In this document: positions 22,190 to 33,409 of the stretch, in pieces
How positions within the stretch are numbered: position 1 is the first letter of the stretch
How the letters are laid out: every line of letters starts with the position of its first letter
Assembly: GCA_002633025.1 (NCBI GenBank)
Contig: NMRB01000424.1
Coordinates: 211,519 to 275,518 of the forward strand
Direction of reading: 5' to 3'
DNA: 64,000 nucleotides
DNA from: Notospermus geniculatus
Taxonomy: Eukaryota > Nemertea > Pilidiophora > Heteronemertea > Lineidae
Translations under genes and position numbers: made by a program
The notes under the pieces: generated by a model
What the model was told of the DNA's origin: nothing
Seen by the model: only the letters and a program-made list of their open reading frames with translations
The model's database searches: none

Positions 22190-22270
22190 AGAAGTATACG
22201 GTATACGAAAACGCCGGTTAACAATGGCTTCACGGTGGTGAATTCTATGTAAGGGAAGCCTAAAGGCGTG
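22190..22270. mobile_element. MITE fragment, GGTATACGAAAACGCCG family
   Basis: Deleted relative of the 14255-14372 element, keeping AGAAGTATACGGTATACG at the left and TTCTATGTAAGGGAAGCC at the right flank. Confidence 0.55.
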
Positions 22271-22420
22271 ATGTGGTGTCATATCCACATATCGTATGAA
22301 CAAATGGAAGGACACCACAGACCTGCTTGCTCAGTTTTTTTTCACAACTGCGTTTATATGCCAACGTGGAACTTGGATGGGGAAGGACAGGGACCTTAAT
22401 CCTGAGAATGGGGGTTGGGT

Positions 22421-23364
22421 NNNNNNNNNNNNNNNNNNNNNNNNNNNNNNNNNNNNNNNNNNNNNNNNNNNNNNNNNNNNNNNNNNNNNNNNNNNNNNNN
22501 NNNNNNNNNNNNNNNNNNNNNNNNNNNNNNNNNNNNNNNNNNNNNNNNNNNNNNNNNNNNNNNNNNNNNNNNNNNNNNNNNNNNNNNNNNNNNNNNNNNN
22601 NNNNNNNNNNNNNNNNNNNNNNNNNNNNNNNNNNNNNNNNNNNNNNNNNNNNNNNNNNNNNNNNNNNNNNNNNNNNNNNNNNNNNNNNNNNNNNNNNNNN
22701 NNNNNNNNNNNNNNNNNNNNNNNNNNNNNNNNNNNNNNNNNNNNNNNNNNNNNNNNNNNNNNNNNNNNNNNNNNNNNNNNNNNNNNNNNNNNNNNNNNNN
22801 NNNNNNNNNNNNNNNNNNNNNNNNNNNNNNNNNNNNNNNNNNNNNNNNNNNNNNNNNNNNNNNNNNNNNNNNNNNNNNNNNNNNNNNNNNNNNNNNNNNN
22901 NNNNNNNNNNNNNNNNNNNNNNNNNNNNNNNNNNNNNNNNNNNNNNNNNNNNNNNNNNNNNNNNNNNNNNNNNNNNNNNNNNNNNNNNNNNNNNNNNNNN
23001 NNNNNNNNNNNNNNNNNNNNNNNNNNNNNNNNNNNNNNNNNNNNNNNNNNNNNNNNNNNNNNNNNNNNNNNNNNNNNNNNNNNNNNNNNNNNNNNNNNNN
23101 NNNNNNNNNNNNNNNNNNNNNNNNNNNNNNNNNNNNNNNNNNNNNNNNNNNNNNNNNNNNNNNNNNNNNNNNNNNNNNNNNNNNNNNNNNNNNNNNNNNN
23201 NNNNNNNNNNNNNNNNNNNNNNNNNNNNNNNNNNNNNNNNNNNNNNNNNNNNNNNNNNNNNNNNNNNNNNNNNNNNNNNNNNNNNNNNNNNNNNNNNNNN
23301 NNNNNNNNNNNNNNNNNNNNNNNNNNNNNNNNNNNNNNNNNNNNNNNNNNNNNNNNNNNNNNNN
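22421..23364. other. Assembly gap (944 N)
   Basis: Run of N inside the DIRS element. Missing parts of gag and perhaps reverse transcriptase could lie here, although 944 bases is too short for all the missing genes. Confidence 0.99.
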
Positions 23365-24731
23365 TTTAAGGGATAGGGCCTGAAAATCCTCTTCAGAGAG
23401 GCTTGATTTTAAGGCTTCAGTCAAGATGCTTAACTGATGGGCAGCATGTTCGATCAGCCAAGATTGTGTGACTGAGCATGCCACGCCCAGGCGCCCCCCC
23501 CCCCCCACACTTCAACCTTCTTAAGACCCAGCTCAATAGGCGCCAGCTTCTTATCAGGGTGTCTGGGTCTTTTACCATCAACTTTAACACCACATCGCTG
23601 CAGCTCATGAGTCAGGTGCTGATCCAGGCCTGCTGCTTTCAGATATTTATCCTCATCTGATTTTACGATACATTTACCATACCTCACTTTGGCATCCACT
23701 CTGCAGGCTCCAAGTGTGGAAGGGTCTTTCTCCCACACCCTTTTCACAGCTTCGGCATGCTCCGACCGGAAGGGAACTTTGGCCCCGGCCTTTGTCCCCT
23801 GGGCTCTAGTCGACCTCAAATTACCAGATGAAGGGGCAACAGTTTCTGCGCCCTCAATCTGCAAGTCCTTGATAGCTGCAGACAAGGCGGAGATAAATCT
23901 ATCTCCTGACTTATCAGACTTTTGGGGATGTCTGTCGGCCCCGTCGCCTACATCCGTATCCATCCATCGGTCATCATCATGTGGATCATCGATTTCTACG
24001 AGGTCATCCAAATCGGCGCCCTCCGTGTGTCGCCCCCTCTTATGGTCCCAGGTAGATACTTGGGATCTATCCTCGTCAAAATCTTCATCCTGGGGATCCT
24101 AAATGTCAAGAAGATCAGCATCTTCAACACTGACAGTCACTGGACGAGGTGTTGACCCAGTGGCGACTGAAGTCGTCGAAGAGAGGCGCCCCTGGCCCTG
24201 AGCTTGCTGAGGGTTAAAATCCACCGGAGGTGCGGCGGGACTACCACTGGTAGGTTTACTCACCGTCTCTGACAACTTATTAATGAGACTCAAAATCTTT
24301 CCTGAGAAACTGTCAAAATCAGTTTTGGAAACGAAGTTTCCAGTAGACTGATCAGTGCGTGTAGAACCACCATGTACATCAGCGTGTACATTCCGCGTGG
24401 CCGTTGCACTCGAAGATGCCATGGGCGAGGGGTCTGCATTGCAGTCCTCGCCCGCATCAGAAACATCCGAAGAGCGAGGAATGACGGGAGAAACATCGCC
24501 GTCACCCCTAACCGTCTCTCGAGAGTCCTGAGGATCCTTCACGCTGAGGAGGTTCCGCCATTTCGTCCATGCCCTGCGCGCATCCGCGCCCATTAGCTCG
24601 CAAAACGAACAAGTTTTATGCTCCGGACCCCGACAGAAAAAGCACTGCGTATGGGGGTCTGAGGCAGAAATATGGTGCTTGCCCGAACAGGCTAGGCATA
24701 AACGTCGCTCAGCATTAGTAGACTGTTCCAT
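23365..24731 (-). pseudogene. DIRS Gag-like ORF with nonsense codon and frameshift
   Basis: The reading frame starts at ATG 24731 and contains a Cys-rich N-terminus (CLACSGKHH, CFFCRG, CSFCELMG), then long Ser/Thr/Pro and acidic linkers. An in-frame TAG at 24099-24101 breaks it; the same frame continues with DPQDEDFDEDRS to about 23500. There a poly-C tract (23494-23508) causes a shift, and a third piece (IEHAAHQLSILTEAL) runs into the gap. The N-terminal Cys cluster and position next to the 5' ITR fit a DIRS Gag-like protein. The poly-C break could be a sequencing error. Confidence 0.7.
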
Positions 24732-25180
24732 CGTAACGAAATCAAAACGGAAATCTCAAAAAACTTGAAAAAGTTGGCTCGGTAGAAAGAAAAAGCATGG
24801 CAATTTGGCGCCATGCTCGAACAGACTGATGGTACTGCGCATGCGCGAGAGGAACCGGATGTCGGGGAGGGGATCGATTGATCTTTTGTTTTGGAGTCGA
24901 GCAGTTGGTTCGGTGGTTAGGGACAGTATTCATATGTTAATTAGCAGGTAGGTATGAATGAAAGAATCACCATTATGGATTTGTGGCTTGACCTGAGAAC
25001 AACAGAAGATAATACTTTACATGGGTCAGGGAAAAGACTACAGAATACACAGGATGGGATACAATTAGCAATAACAAAGACATCTGGAAAAGAACCTTAT
25101 AAAATGTATATTTTTATTGTATCGGATGCACAAGTAAACATAAGTAAAAGACAAATCGCAAATAATCAGCACTAAACCAG

Positions 25181-25440
25181 TTTTCTACTAAATGAATGGA
25201 TATGAACAAGAAGAATTTTGTGAATACATTATATATATCAGAGTACTCTTTTAGCCGGAGTAACAATTGGTTGTGCCTATGTACTGGGAAGATTTCTGAG
25301 AATTAATATCGGTTTGCCGTGTCAGGTTAACTTAGAAGAGATTTTGAAACTAGGTGGCGTTGTCGCCGTCAGCAATATGAGTTTAGATTATCTGTACCAG
25401 CAAGGGATTATCCCACATAATATAGCGAAAGAAAGTTAAG
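25181..25440 (+). pseudogene. Small membrane-type ORF after the capsid relic
   Basis: An ATG at 25194 opens a short frame (21 codons), then after one frameshift near 25245 an open stretch runs to TAA at about 25440. The second part starts with a hydrophobic segment (LLAGVTIGCAYVLGRFL) that could span a membrane, then a leucine- and valine-rich tail. Adjacent small membrane proteins are common in virus-like elements, so I link it to the capsid relic by position only. Confidence 0.35.
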
Positions 25441-26190
25441 TTTCACTGTAAAGTTTGAAACAAGTATAAGGGAACTGATTGGATATGCGGGACATAATAG
25501 CTAGAACCAATCAAAACTGGTCGAATTTAGTCAAAACTGGTCGAAACTGGCTTAAACCAGTAACCTCTAAAACCCCCATCCGAATCCACTTAGTTCCCTC
25601 ATACTCTCTTGGACTTAGACGCAGGAAAGTTAGACGCGTGTGATCATCCGGCGGGTAAACGCCTCTGGTGAAGCACCATACAGACATCAGACAATAGTTT
25701 TCTAGGCCTGTAATGCATAATTTGTACGCTGATTAGGCTAAACACCCTATATGAATATGGCCCTATCTCGGTTTAATCTCGGTTTCCCTTTTTCTTGATA
25801 CACACTGTAGTGCGCGCATTAACACATTTTAATTATTACTCATCACTACCAGAGATTCTACATTCGCTCCAAAAGTAGTCCATAAAGTGGACGGGTAATG
25901 TCAAGTCGCAATGTTTGAAAAATTTGTTAGGATGCAACTTACCAAATCGTATTGTCGCACACGGATGCTTGGTTTGGTCTGATACAGCAGAAGTCACCAG
26001 TATAAAAATGGAGATGTATGAATACGGAATCGGCATGTTTCAGCGGTTGATTGATGGTGGACTTGGTACTAAAAAAAAGTTGAAGGTTTCCCTGATATCA
26101 TTCAGGCAAACAGGTGTGTTTGAAATCGACACCTAAGAATGAAATATCCACATGTTCCACTCATGTACTGTTTCTGCCTGGCTTTTATAA
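25441..26190. other. No gene seen
   Basis: Contains a small direct repeat of CAAAACTGGTCGAA(T/A) words at 25508-25555. Otherwise nothing recognised; open frames on both strands are short and lack motifs. Confidence 0.4.
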
Positions 26191-26559
26191 TAGGCCCACC
26201 AACTTGAAAGAGCATTTTCCCCAAAAATTTGTCATAACCTTCCAGATGACTAATTTTCACAAAAACTTCAGGTTATACCGTATAACATAAACTAGATTGG
26301 CATGAGAAAAATACGACATCAACAGCGTTACATGTAATTCGAAAAACTAAGGACTTTTGCAAAATGTTCGAAATCAGCACAAAGGCAGCAAAATCATTTC
26401 CTAACTTTTGCTACACTGAGAGAGTAAAGATATTATTTGTCACTGATAAACAAATCAATCTCAACATGATTGCTTGTGACGAAATATTTGCATAAAGTGT
26501 GATATTTTCTTACTTTTTCACCCTATTTTAAAGAGGGGGAAAAAGAGCCGCCAACTTCC

Positions 26560-26860
26560 AAGCTAGGCCTCTGCAGATGTATGGTGTTATAAAGTCCTTC
26601 GTCTTCATTTTTTTTGTTTCATGATCACCGGACCACTGAGTGCAGTTAAGTGATCCTATAGGCAATTCCATACGAATCATGGGACGTTTGATGTTAAGGG
26701 CCCACAGTCTGCGTAAGGGCATGATCAGATTTCACATTGGTGGAGACAGGCCTGTCAGCTTGTTGTCACTCAGTGCTCCTGACCATGAAACCCACAATAG
26801 CTATTGATGACGATGACCTTTGTCACACCATTTATCTGCAAAGGCATTGCTTGACTGTTC
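26560..26860. mobile_element. Nested foldback in left arm
   Basis: Inverted pair around GCAGATGTATGGTGTTATAA (26572) and the complement near 26823-26845, with further matching of TTTCATGATCACC against its diverged complement. It sits between two blocks that are contiguous in the opposite arm. Confidence 0.5.
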
Positions 26861-27579
26861 TGTTTTACCCCCCCCCCCCAACACACACACACTTAAGGGT
26901 ATACCAAAGTGTAAGGGTATACCAAAGTGTAAATTTTCCTCAAGAAGTGGTGTCTCCAAAAGCAGACATGGAAATAGTTTTGATTAAGTTTACACTGCAC
27001 ATCATATAGATACCTTGCCAAAGTCGGCCATTTTTTGTCAGAGGGTAATAACAAACACTGAATGTACAGTGAATGTACACCACTGATGTACAGCATGTTT
27101 TAAAATCTGCAAAAACATTAAAAAGTTGCATGAAAATGTCTCACATACCATAACCATCAGTAATATTACATTACTATGCACTGAGCCTTGGTTTACTTTT
27201 GGCGAAATAGTAATTCAGAAATGAAAAAACAGACTTTTATTTCTTAACCAACCTTGGGTACAGGTTTATAAATCATCATGTTTCAGACTGTGGGATAGGA
27301 GATTGGAAACCTGGAGCTGAGGTTTGTCCTCAACAGGGCATGATAAAAGTCTTTTAAATTTTTGGGGGGAAATATCTGCTCAAATTTCAGCCTGGGCACA
27401 TTGCATCACATATGTAGCATTGCTGAGCAGGTGTTCATTTTGGAACTTCTCATGGGAGTTTTGTGTAATTGCAGGTTTTAAAACATGCTGTACATCAATG
27501 CTGTACATTCACTGTACATTCAGTGTTTGCTATTACCCTCTGGGAAAAAATGGCCGAGTTTGGCAAGGTATCTATTATA

Positions 27580-28053
27580 TGAAGTACAGAGATCCTGAAC
27601 ACCCAGTTCTGAAAATAGTTGTTCTTAAAACTGCCACACAATCGCGTACAATGCACGTGCATAGTGGGTTGAACGCCAGAAGTACTAAATTTCAATTACC
27701 GGTACACTTTTCATGGAGGTACTGGCGTTCAACCCGCCATGCACTTGCATATTTTTAGAGCTGGGACAAAAGTAGTTCCAACATGGCTGCCTCCAATTAG
27801 TGTCTGGAATTCCCCTAAATCAACAACTTCATGGTTGATTTTTTGCCTTTCTGCTGTCATACAGCCAAGTTGAAGGGTAGCATCATGTGCATTAAAGACC
27901 TAACAACATTTTGGTGGTTCGTTTGTACCAGATACTTGTACGAGTAGACCTGTACATTTGCAGAAAAGTGGGCCATTGTTTTATCATATATTACATAAGT
28001 TGTGCATGCTGACTTTGTACTTTTGGCATGTTCAGGATCTCTGTACTTCATAG
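27580..28053. mobile_element. Nested foldback in right arm
   Basis: Ends GAAGTACAGAGATCCTGAAC and GTTCAGGATCTCTGTACTTC are perfect inverted repeats. The left arm of the host element keeps the uninterrupted site (ACATCATATAGATACC), so this block is an insertion. Inside it is a further small hairpin at about 27650-27750 (GTGGGTTGAACGCCAG). Confidence 0.7.
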
Positions 28054-28568
28054 AATATGATGTGCAGTGCAAACTTAATCAAAACTATTTCCATGCCTGC
28101 TTTTGGAGACACCACTTCTTGAGGTAAATTTACAAGTTTGGCACTTTGGTATACCCTTAAAATATGGTGAGAAAGTAAGAAAATCCCGCATTTTGTGCAA
28201 ATATTTCCTCACAAGCAATCATGTTGAGATTGATTTGTTTATCAGTGACAAATAATATCTATAGGCCCTACTATCTCAGTATAGCAAAAGTTAGGGAATG
28301 ATTTTACTGTAGTTTTAATGTTCATTTCGAACATTTTGCAAAGTCCTTTGTTTTCCTAATAAAACGCAGTTGATGTCGTACTCCTCACGAGCCATTATCT
28401 AGTTATGTTTTTGTGAAAATCAGTCCTCTGAAAGGTAATGAAAAGTTAGTTGGGAATAATGTTCCGAAAAAGAACACCCCCTTTTAAACTTTTGACGGCA
28501 TAGTGTGTTAATGGCAAGCATCTATGCTAGATCATACCCTTATAAGATGGGGCGAAATTTAAGGGTGG

Positions 28569-29045
28569 TGCCACCCTGGATTTGCCGGTTAAAGTCATTA
28601 TCTTTGAATTTTTGGAACTGACTTTACCATTGTATCCAAGAACTGAGTTTTGTAAAGAACAACATGAACCAATGTACAGCTGTCTTCTGAACGGTTGGAT
28701 GTACACCCCATAAATGTATTACAAACAGATAGAAACATGGCATTTCTTAATCGAATAAGAATTTTTTTGTAGTTTTTAACTAGTTATGTAATTGCAAATG
28801 GTGTTTTAATGTACATGTATTTTGACCTATTTTGTGTTAATTTACATGAAAAACGTTACTTCGTGCTACGAAACTACTGAAAACAATTAAAAACATGCTT
28901 ATTTTGGTTACGAGGCACCATATTTCTATCTGTTGGTAATACATTTAACGGGTGTAAATCCAATCGTTCAAAAGTTAGCTGTACATCGGTTCCCATTCTC
29001 GTGTACAAAGCCCAGTTCTTGGGTCCAATGATAAAGGTGGCACAC
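28569..29045. mobile_element. Foldback element, about 475 bp
   Basis: Arms 28625-28745 and 28915-29030 are inverted copies, for example CAGCTGTCTTCTGAACGGTT against the complement near 28970. Outer tips GGTGCCACC / GGTGGCAC also pair. A diverged arm-like piece occurs at 20740-20830. Confidence 0.6.
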
Positions 29046-29400
29046 CAGTAATAAAAAAGCCAAGCCATTTTCCTTTAAAGAGACGACAATATGACATCCT
29101 ACCACTCGCATCCAGACGCTGCATTGATTGTAATATTTGGGAGTTACAAGGACCTCAGCTAGACTTTCAAACCATATAATTTTCGTTGTGGGCTGACCGT
29201 GATAAACCCAAGAGGGGGTCACTGATCAGTGGGGAGCAGCGGCGTAGGAGTCAATAGAGCCCATAGGTGTGAATTGCCCCTGCCGAGGAATCGAAGACAT
29301 ACAACATTTCCAAAACCTCATCAGATTTTTAAACAAACACTATGTAAATTCATATTGAGCCAAAAGAGGGTTAAGAAAAATATCCAAACCGAATAAATCG
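29046..29400. other. No gene seen
   Basis: Unassigned unique-looking sequence between two foldback elements. Confidence 0.35.
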
Positions 29401-29405
29401 TGTTA

Positions 29406-29642
29406 AGGGCGGTTTACACTAGGTTGCACCAAGTTGCAAGTTGCAGCAACTTGCAACTTGTTGCAAACTACCTGGAACGGTTTACACATAGAAAAATTGA
29501 TGCAACCTCCAGCGTGATCGAGTTGCAACAAGTTGCAGACCCATTTACACATGCAACTTTTATGAAACTTTTTGGTCTCATCAGGTTTATGCAACAAGTT
29601 GCATTAAGTTGCATATGAAAAGTTGCATGTGTAAACGGGCCT
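29406..29642. mobile_element. TTA-flanked MITE rich in TTGCA/TGCAA
   Basis: Ends AGGGCGGTTTACAC and GTGTAAACGGGCCT are inverted repeats, each flanked by TTA (29403-29405, 29643-29645), as for PIF/Harbinger-type insertion. The interior repeats CAACTTGCAACTTGTTGC-type words in both orientations. Confidence 0.7.
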
Positions 29643-31560
29643 TTAGGGGGAAATACCGATTTTACTAGTACACGTGTACTACGTTTTGTGTACAACCTGG
29701 CCCTGGCCGTGATTGGTCAATTACTGGTGTGTGACCTAAAGTCATTTCCAAAAATCCAATCGGCCGTTACGTCCGTCAAAATGTAAGAGTGGCATCCACC
29801 CTAATCGTATTCAGTAGCTAGTATTTTACAGTTCTTGAGGGGTTGACATCCATTAACAGAAAATGCCTACCAATTTTTTAGAGCCTTTTTGGAGGTTTGG
29901 CCGGCCTAGGCTACTTTTATGAAGCCTCCTGTTACACATCATGGACTACCATGTGTCTGTACTACCTCATACTTCGTACGCACAAACCCATGGAGAACTT
30001 CGCCAGGATTTCTGTTTCTCTCGCACCTCGAGTTGCGGTGCACCAATCAGAACACTTGTGAACCAACCTCGCTCCCAGGTTGGCACCAAGCCAGTTACAC
30101 CGGCCGCTGTATATTTTGTGGTTCGAAAGTATTGGGAGCGAGGATGGTCAGCCATTCTATCTATTGCGATTTACCCACCACTCTCTTGAACTATATGCTT
30201 TTGAACAAAAATACAATCAATTTTCTAAACCAGAGAAGGTAGGTGCACAGAAAAACTGACGTGGTATTTAGAAATGTTCAGGTTTGTTGCAGATGTTAAC
30301 GATCTGTGATGAAAGTCGAAAACTAACAAGCCAAATGGCAACAACGGTTCGCTGGCATGAGGCCGAGGGGGAGGGGCACAGGCTAATGTACCGTAAATAG
30401 GCCTATCAGTCAGCGCCACCATCGATGGCCAGAGAAACCAGGCTTGTCTGTATGGCCATCAGGCAGTTGGACATGTTGGAAGCCACGAGCAGCCTATTTA
30501 AGATGTCCTACTTTCCCCTGTGTGGTGAGACCTGAATACAGGCGCTATGTTTATTACCGTGACCTGGTTCATCCATGAACATACGATCGATGTAGTGTAT
30601 ATACAGAGCAGTCAGGAAATGTGGCCAACGAGACTGTGGAAATGTCCAAGTATTTGAATTATCTTAGTTATCAATTAAGCATGGAAGTTGTTGCTACACA
30701 TGAAAGAATGAGTTGAAGTATAGTGGCTTACCTAATGAAGGGTTAGAAAAGGTATCACAATGGGTCTAATTTCTCAAGTGATGAAAAGAATGTCCACCAT
30801 TTTTACTGTGCAACACCTGGTCCCCTGCCTGTTACAGCCGCTCCGCTATAGGCCTACAGTACAATAGGACTCGAGGACAGAGGACCCGCATGAAAATGAT
30901 CCTAAATAATCTCGTCATTTGGTCCAAAAATCGTCCAAAAAGCACCAAGCCGATTATATTATTCAAATTGCTTAGCAGTGGACACAATTTCATGCCAAAT
31001 GATTAGCTATTGCGTCGATAATCAGTAGATTACGTGAATGGAAAAGGAGAAAATGGAGGCGAAAAATTGACCCACTTTTAAAGTGTGATGATTTTAGTGG
31101 TGAGAATGCCTCAAGGCCAGCTCACCAACAGCGGGAGTGAGTCCACGAACAGAACATCCGGTTGGAAACAGCTTCCCACAACGAAGTTCGTCAAGGGTTT
31201 GTGCGAGCGTAGTCGGAGGGCGGAGTGATGTCACAACCCTTGAGTAGTCAAGATGCCTGTTACACGTTTAAATCATGACTTTGATGTGGCTATAGAAGAA
31301 CCTATTTTCATCGCGGATAAAACAGATCTGAGACCAACTATGGGCGTTCAACAACACCAAATAGATCACATACGATGATTAGTACAAACGGAATTCTCAT
31401 TGAGATCATCTCTGCGAGACATCTCTGTGACTAAGGCTAAGAATCCATTCACTACGCGAATTTCTAGCGTTGCGATGCCGCATCATTTGTCCATGACCAG
31501 CACTGCGGAAACAGACAATGCATGGTTCCGGCATCGCCCCGGTCGAAATTTGCGTGAATG
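29643..31560. other. No gene seen; fragment of hAT-like family
   Basis: Only one piece is recognised: 31020-31130 matches the interior of the hAT-like MITE at 43782-44371 (ATTACGTGAATGGAAAAGGA, CTCAAGGCCAGCTCACCA). Short open frames around 29919-30242 lack motifs and splice sites. Confidence 0.4.
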
Positions 31561-31574
31561 GATTCGTAGCCTGA

Positions 31575-31834
31575 AAGCCTCACTGTATTGAATTCAGAAA
31601 GTGCTTACGTCCTCCGACGTTAGTGTAGTGTAAAATGTACTACGATCTATCTGAATACATGTACATTAGAGCTCTGCCTTCGTTTTTTTCAATTTGTGCT
31701 GAAAACTAGGCCTTGATTCTTTAAAGTACGTATCAGGTAAGTATTTTGGGGACCTTCAAGAGGCTATGAAACCTATACCTGGACTCTCCTAACACTTTGA
31801 AACTATCGTAATATTCAATACAGTGAGGCTTTAA
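31575..31834. mobile_element. MITE, AAGCCTCACTGTATTGAAT ends
   Basis: AAAGCCTCACTGTATTGAAT at the left pairs with ATTCAATACAGTGAGGCTTT at the right, about 260 bp apart. No coding sequence between them. Confidence 0.65.
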
Positions 31835-32915
31835 GGGGTAGACTGTTGTTGTACATTTCACAGGGCGAAATTCATAGTATCCCATCCGGATGTGGAAAGC
31901 TGCACACGCCGGTTGTTCACACCTACCCGATGCGGCGATACAGACCTACCCGAAGTGTGCGTGGTATGTTCCGCTCCGTACAGTGGGATCACACGGATCG
32001 GGAGAGCACAGCTCACTGCAGCGTAATATCGTATGTTCCCGTGCTTCGGGCCGATCCAATCGTCGGAATGCGTGCTGATCTTGAGTGTTAAGGTCTCCCG
32101 ATACATATGCTTTCGCGCCCAAATGTCAGCGACTCGGCGACTTTGTGGTTGGTACGGTTCGATGAATTATAACAACCCGCATGTCGCCAGGTCTGCGGTT
32201 TCCCGGATTATAGGTTGTTCCTGAATTTATTCAATGACATTTCTTACCTCACTGCATGCAGAAAACCTACATGGATTCAAAAACGTATTGGGCGAAGAGG
32301 TTCCGAGAGGTTCAATAAATTTTTCAACAGCTTATAATCAGAAGAGGTCAGGAGCTGCCCAACGTGGGTTATTTACATATGAATACTACTCATGTCATGT
32401 ATTGTCAGAGGGTGTCTTCACTAAAACTGCTCTCATTTCTACACCTTGCGAGATATTTCGAAAATTCTTTTTGCATCGGATACCTTTCATCAGCACGGAG
32501 GGCTGTACAGAGGGATTTTTGAAATTAATAATTTTCCGCAAAGATATTGCAAAAAAATCATTTTTGCACCATTTCGGGCGACTAATTAGCCAATTAAAGC
32601 TAACAGAGGATGAATTTTGAGAAATCCCTCTGTGCAGCTATCGGGGCAACTTTGATACACCATGTGTCCAAAAGTTGGCCTCTCAGTCCTAATATGTTGC
32701 AAATGGCGTCAAATCTACTGAAAAAATATAGGGTAGTAATTAACCTTCGTTAATTAGTGTACTGTACTTACTATCGTGTTGTTTTTACATAAATCGGCAG
32801 ATAAGGGATAGATTCATCATAGAAAGGCAAGAATAGTACGATATTTCCCGACGCCGTCGACTTATGCAGCATTGATTTCCAGGATCCCAAAATTTTCGCA
32901 TATGTATCGCAAGAC
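31835..32915. other. No gene seen
   Basis: Open frames here (for example 32234-32620) have no motif I recognise and no supported splice sites. Confidence 0.35.
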
Positions 32916-32920
32916 CTTAA

Positions 32921-33405
32921 GGCAAAACCAAGCAAATCACATTTTGGTCAAAATTGAGTTAGTCCCATTTTTGGCCTTACTAGGTGTTGTCTTATCTTAT
33001 AAAGCACACGAAGTTATAAAAAAAGATGCTATGTTTTCCATAATGATATTGAGGCTTTGGAGCAAGTACGATGTTTGGCCATGATAATGATATTTTTTGA
33101 GCCAAAACCTAACAACTCAAACTGCCATGCAAAAAACCTAGCAAGTCACATACCATGGTGAATAAATGGTAGGGCTTTGTTATGCCACAACCCAGCAAGT
33201 GTTTTGTCTGAATAATTCGAAATAAACTTGCAAGTAACACTGCCTAAATATTCCGCGTTAATTTTATGAAAAGGACACTAAATAACATCCTAAATGTACT
33301 TAATAATTGTGCACAGTATAGATTTATTCAGTCAAGGAACCCCAGAGGGATAATTTTTTGATCTATTTCTCAAAATTGAAAAAATGCGACTTGCTAGGTT
33401 TTGCC
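32921..33405. mobile_element. TTAA-flanked MITE (GGCAAAACC ends)
   Basis: Ends GGCAAAACCAAGCAAATCAC and its near complement ending GGTTTTGCC, flanked on both sides by TTAA (32917-32920, 33406-33409). Further copies of the CTAGCAAGTCACAT word lie inside at about 33135-33160. AT-rich interior, no coding. Confidence 0.65.
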
Positions 33406-33409
33406 TTAA

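Larger units (their letters stand above)
19995..24967 (-). mobile_element. DIRS-type retrotransposon
   Basis: The element reads on the minus strand. Its inverted terminal repeats are 24967-24815 (5') and 19995-20175 (3'), complementary over about 125 bp from CTGCTAATTAACATATGAAT inward. Beside the 3' ITR lies an internal complementary region at 20225-20320 that fuses complements of both outer tips, the hallmark of DIRS elements. Gag-like coding is at 24731-23365 and the tyrosine recombinase C-terminus at 20563-20401. Reverse transcriptase, RNase H and methyltransferase are not visible: 944 bases are unread (22421-23364), and unrelated MITE-bearing sequence fills much of 20564-22420. No target duplication is seen, as expected for tyrosine-recombinase integration. 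Target: a virus-like capsid gene. Confidence 0.8.
18880..25175 (+). pseudogene. Virus-like double-jelly-roll capsid gene relic, split by DIRS
   Basis: Pieces in order: about 18880-19213, 19636-19820, 19821-19994 and, beyond the DIRS element, 24968-25175. Landmarks are IPLDFELLS followed by RKDIIFEITLAP and LEYDTV in the first, INVPRRSIKG in the second, and DLWLDLRTTEDN with HGSGKR and a VSDAQVNI ending in the last. This order resembles major capsid-type proteins of Polinton/Maverick and adintovirus-like elements; that assignment is from memory of the family. The copy is dead: frame changes at about 19215-19635 and 19821, and a 5 kb insertion. A small frame follows at once, as in compact virus-like elements. 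Confidence 0.5.
26200..28470. mobile_element. Large foldback element with nested insertions
   Basis: Left arm blocks 26200-26525 and 26885-27125 are matched in inverted orientation by 28165-28470 and by 28025-28165 plus 27470-27595. Arms therefore total several hundred bases each. The left arm is split by an independent foldback (about 26530-26870), the right arm by another (about 27580-28053). No transposase was found. The loop of about 350 bp (27126-27470) is unassigned. Confidence 0.7.

Noticed and set aside
22296-23508. Very long open frames across 22.3-23.5 kb
   Set aside because: They are open only because they run through the block of N.
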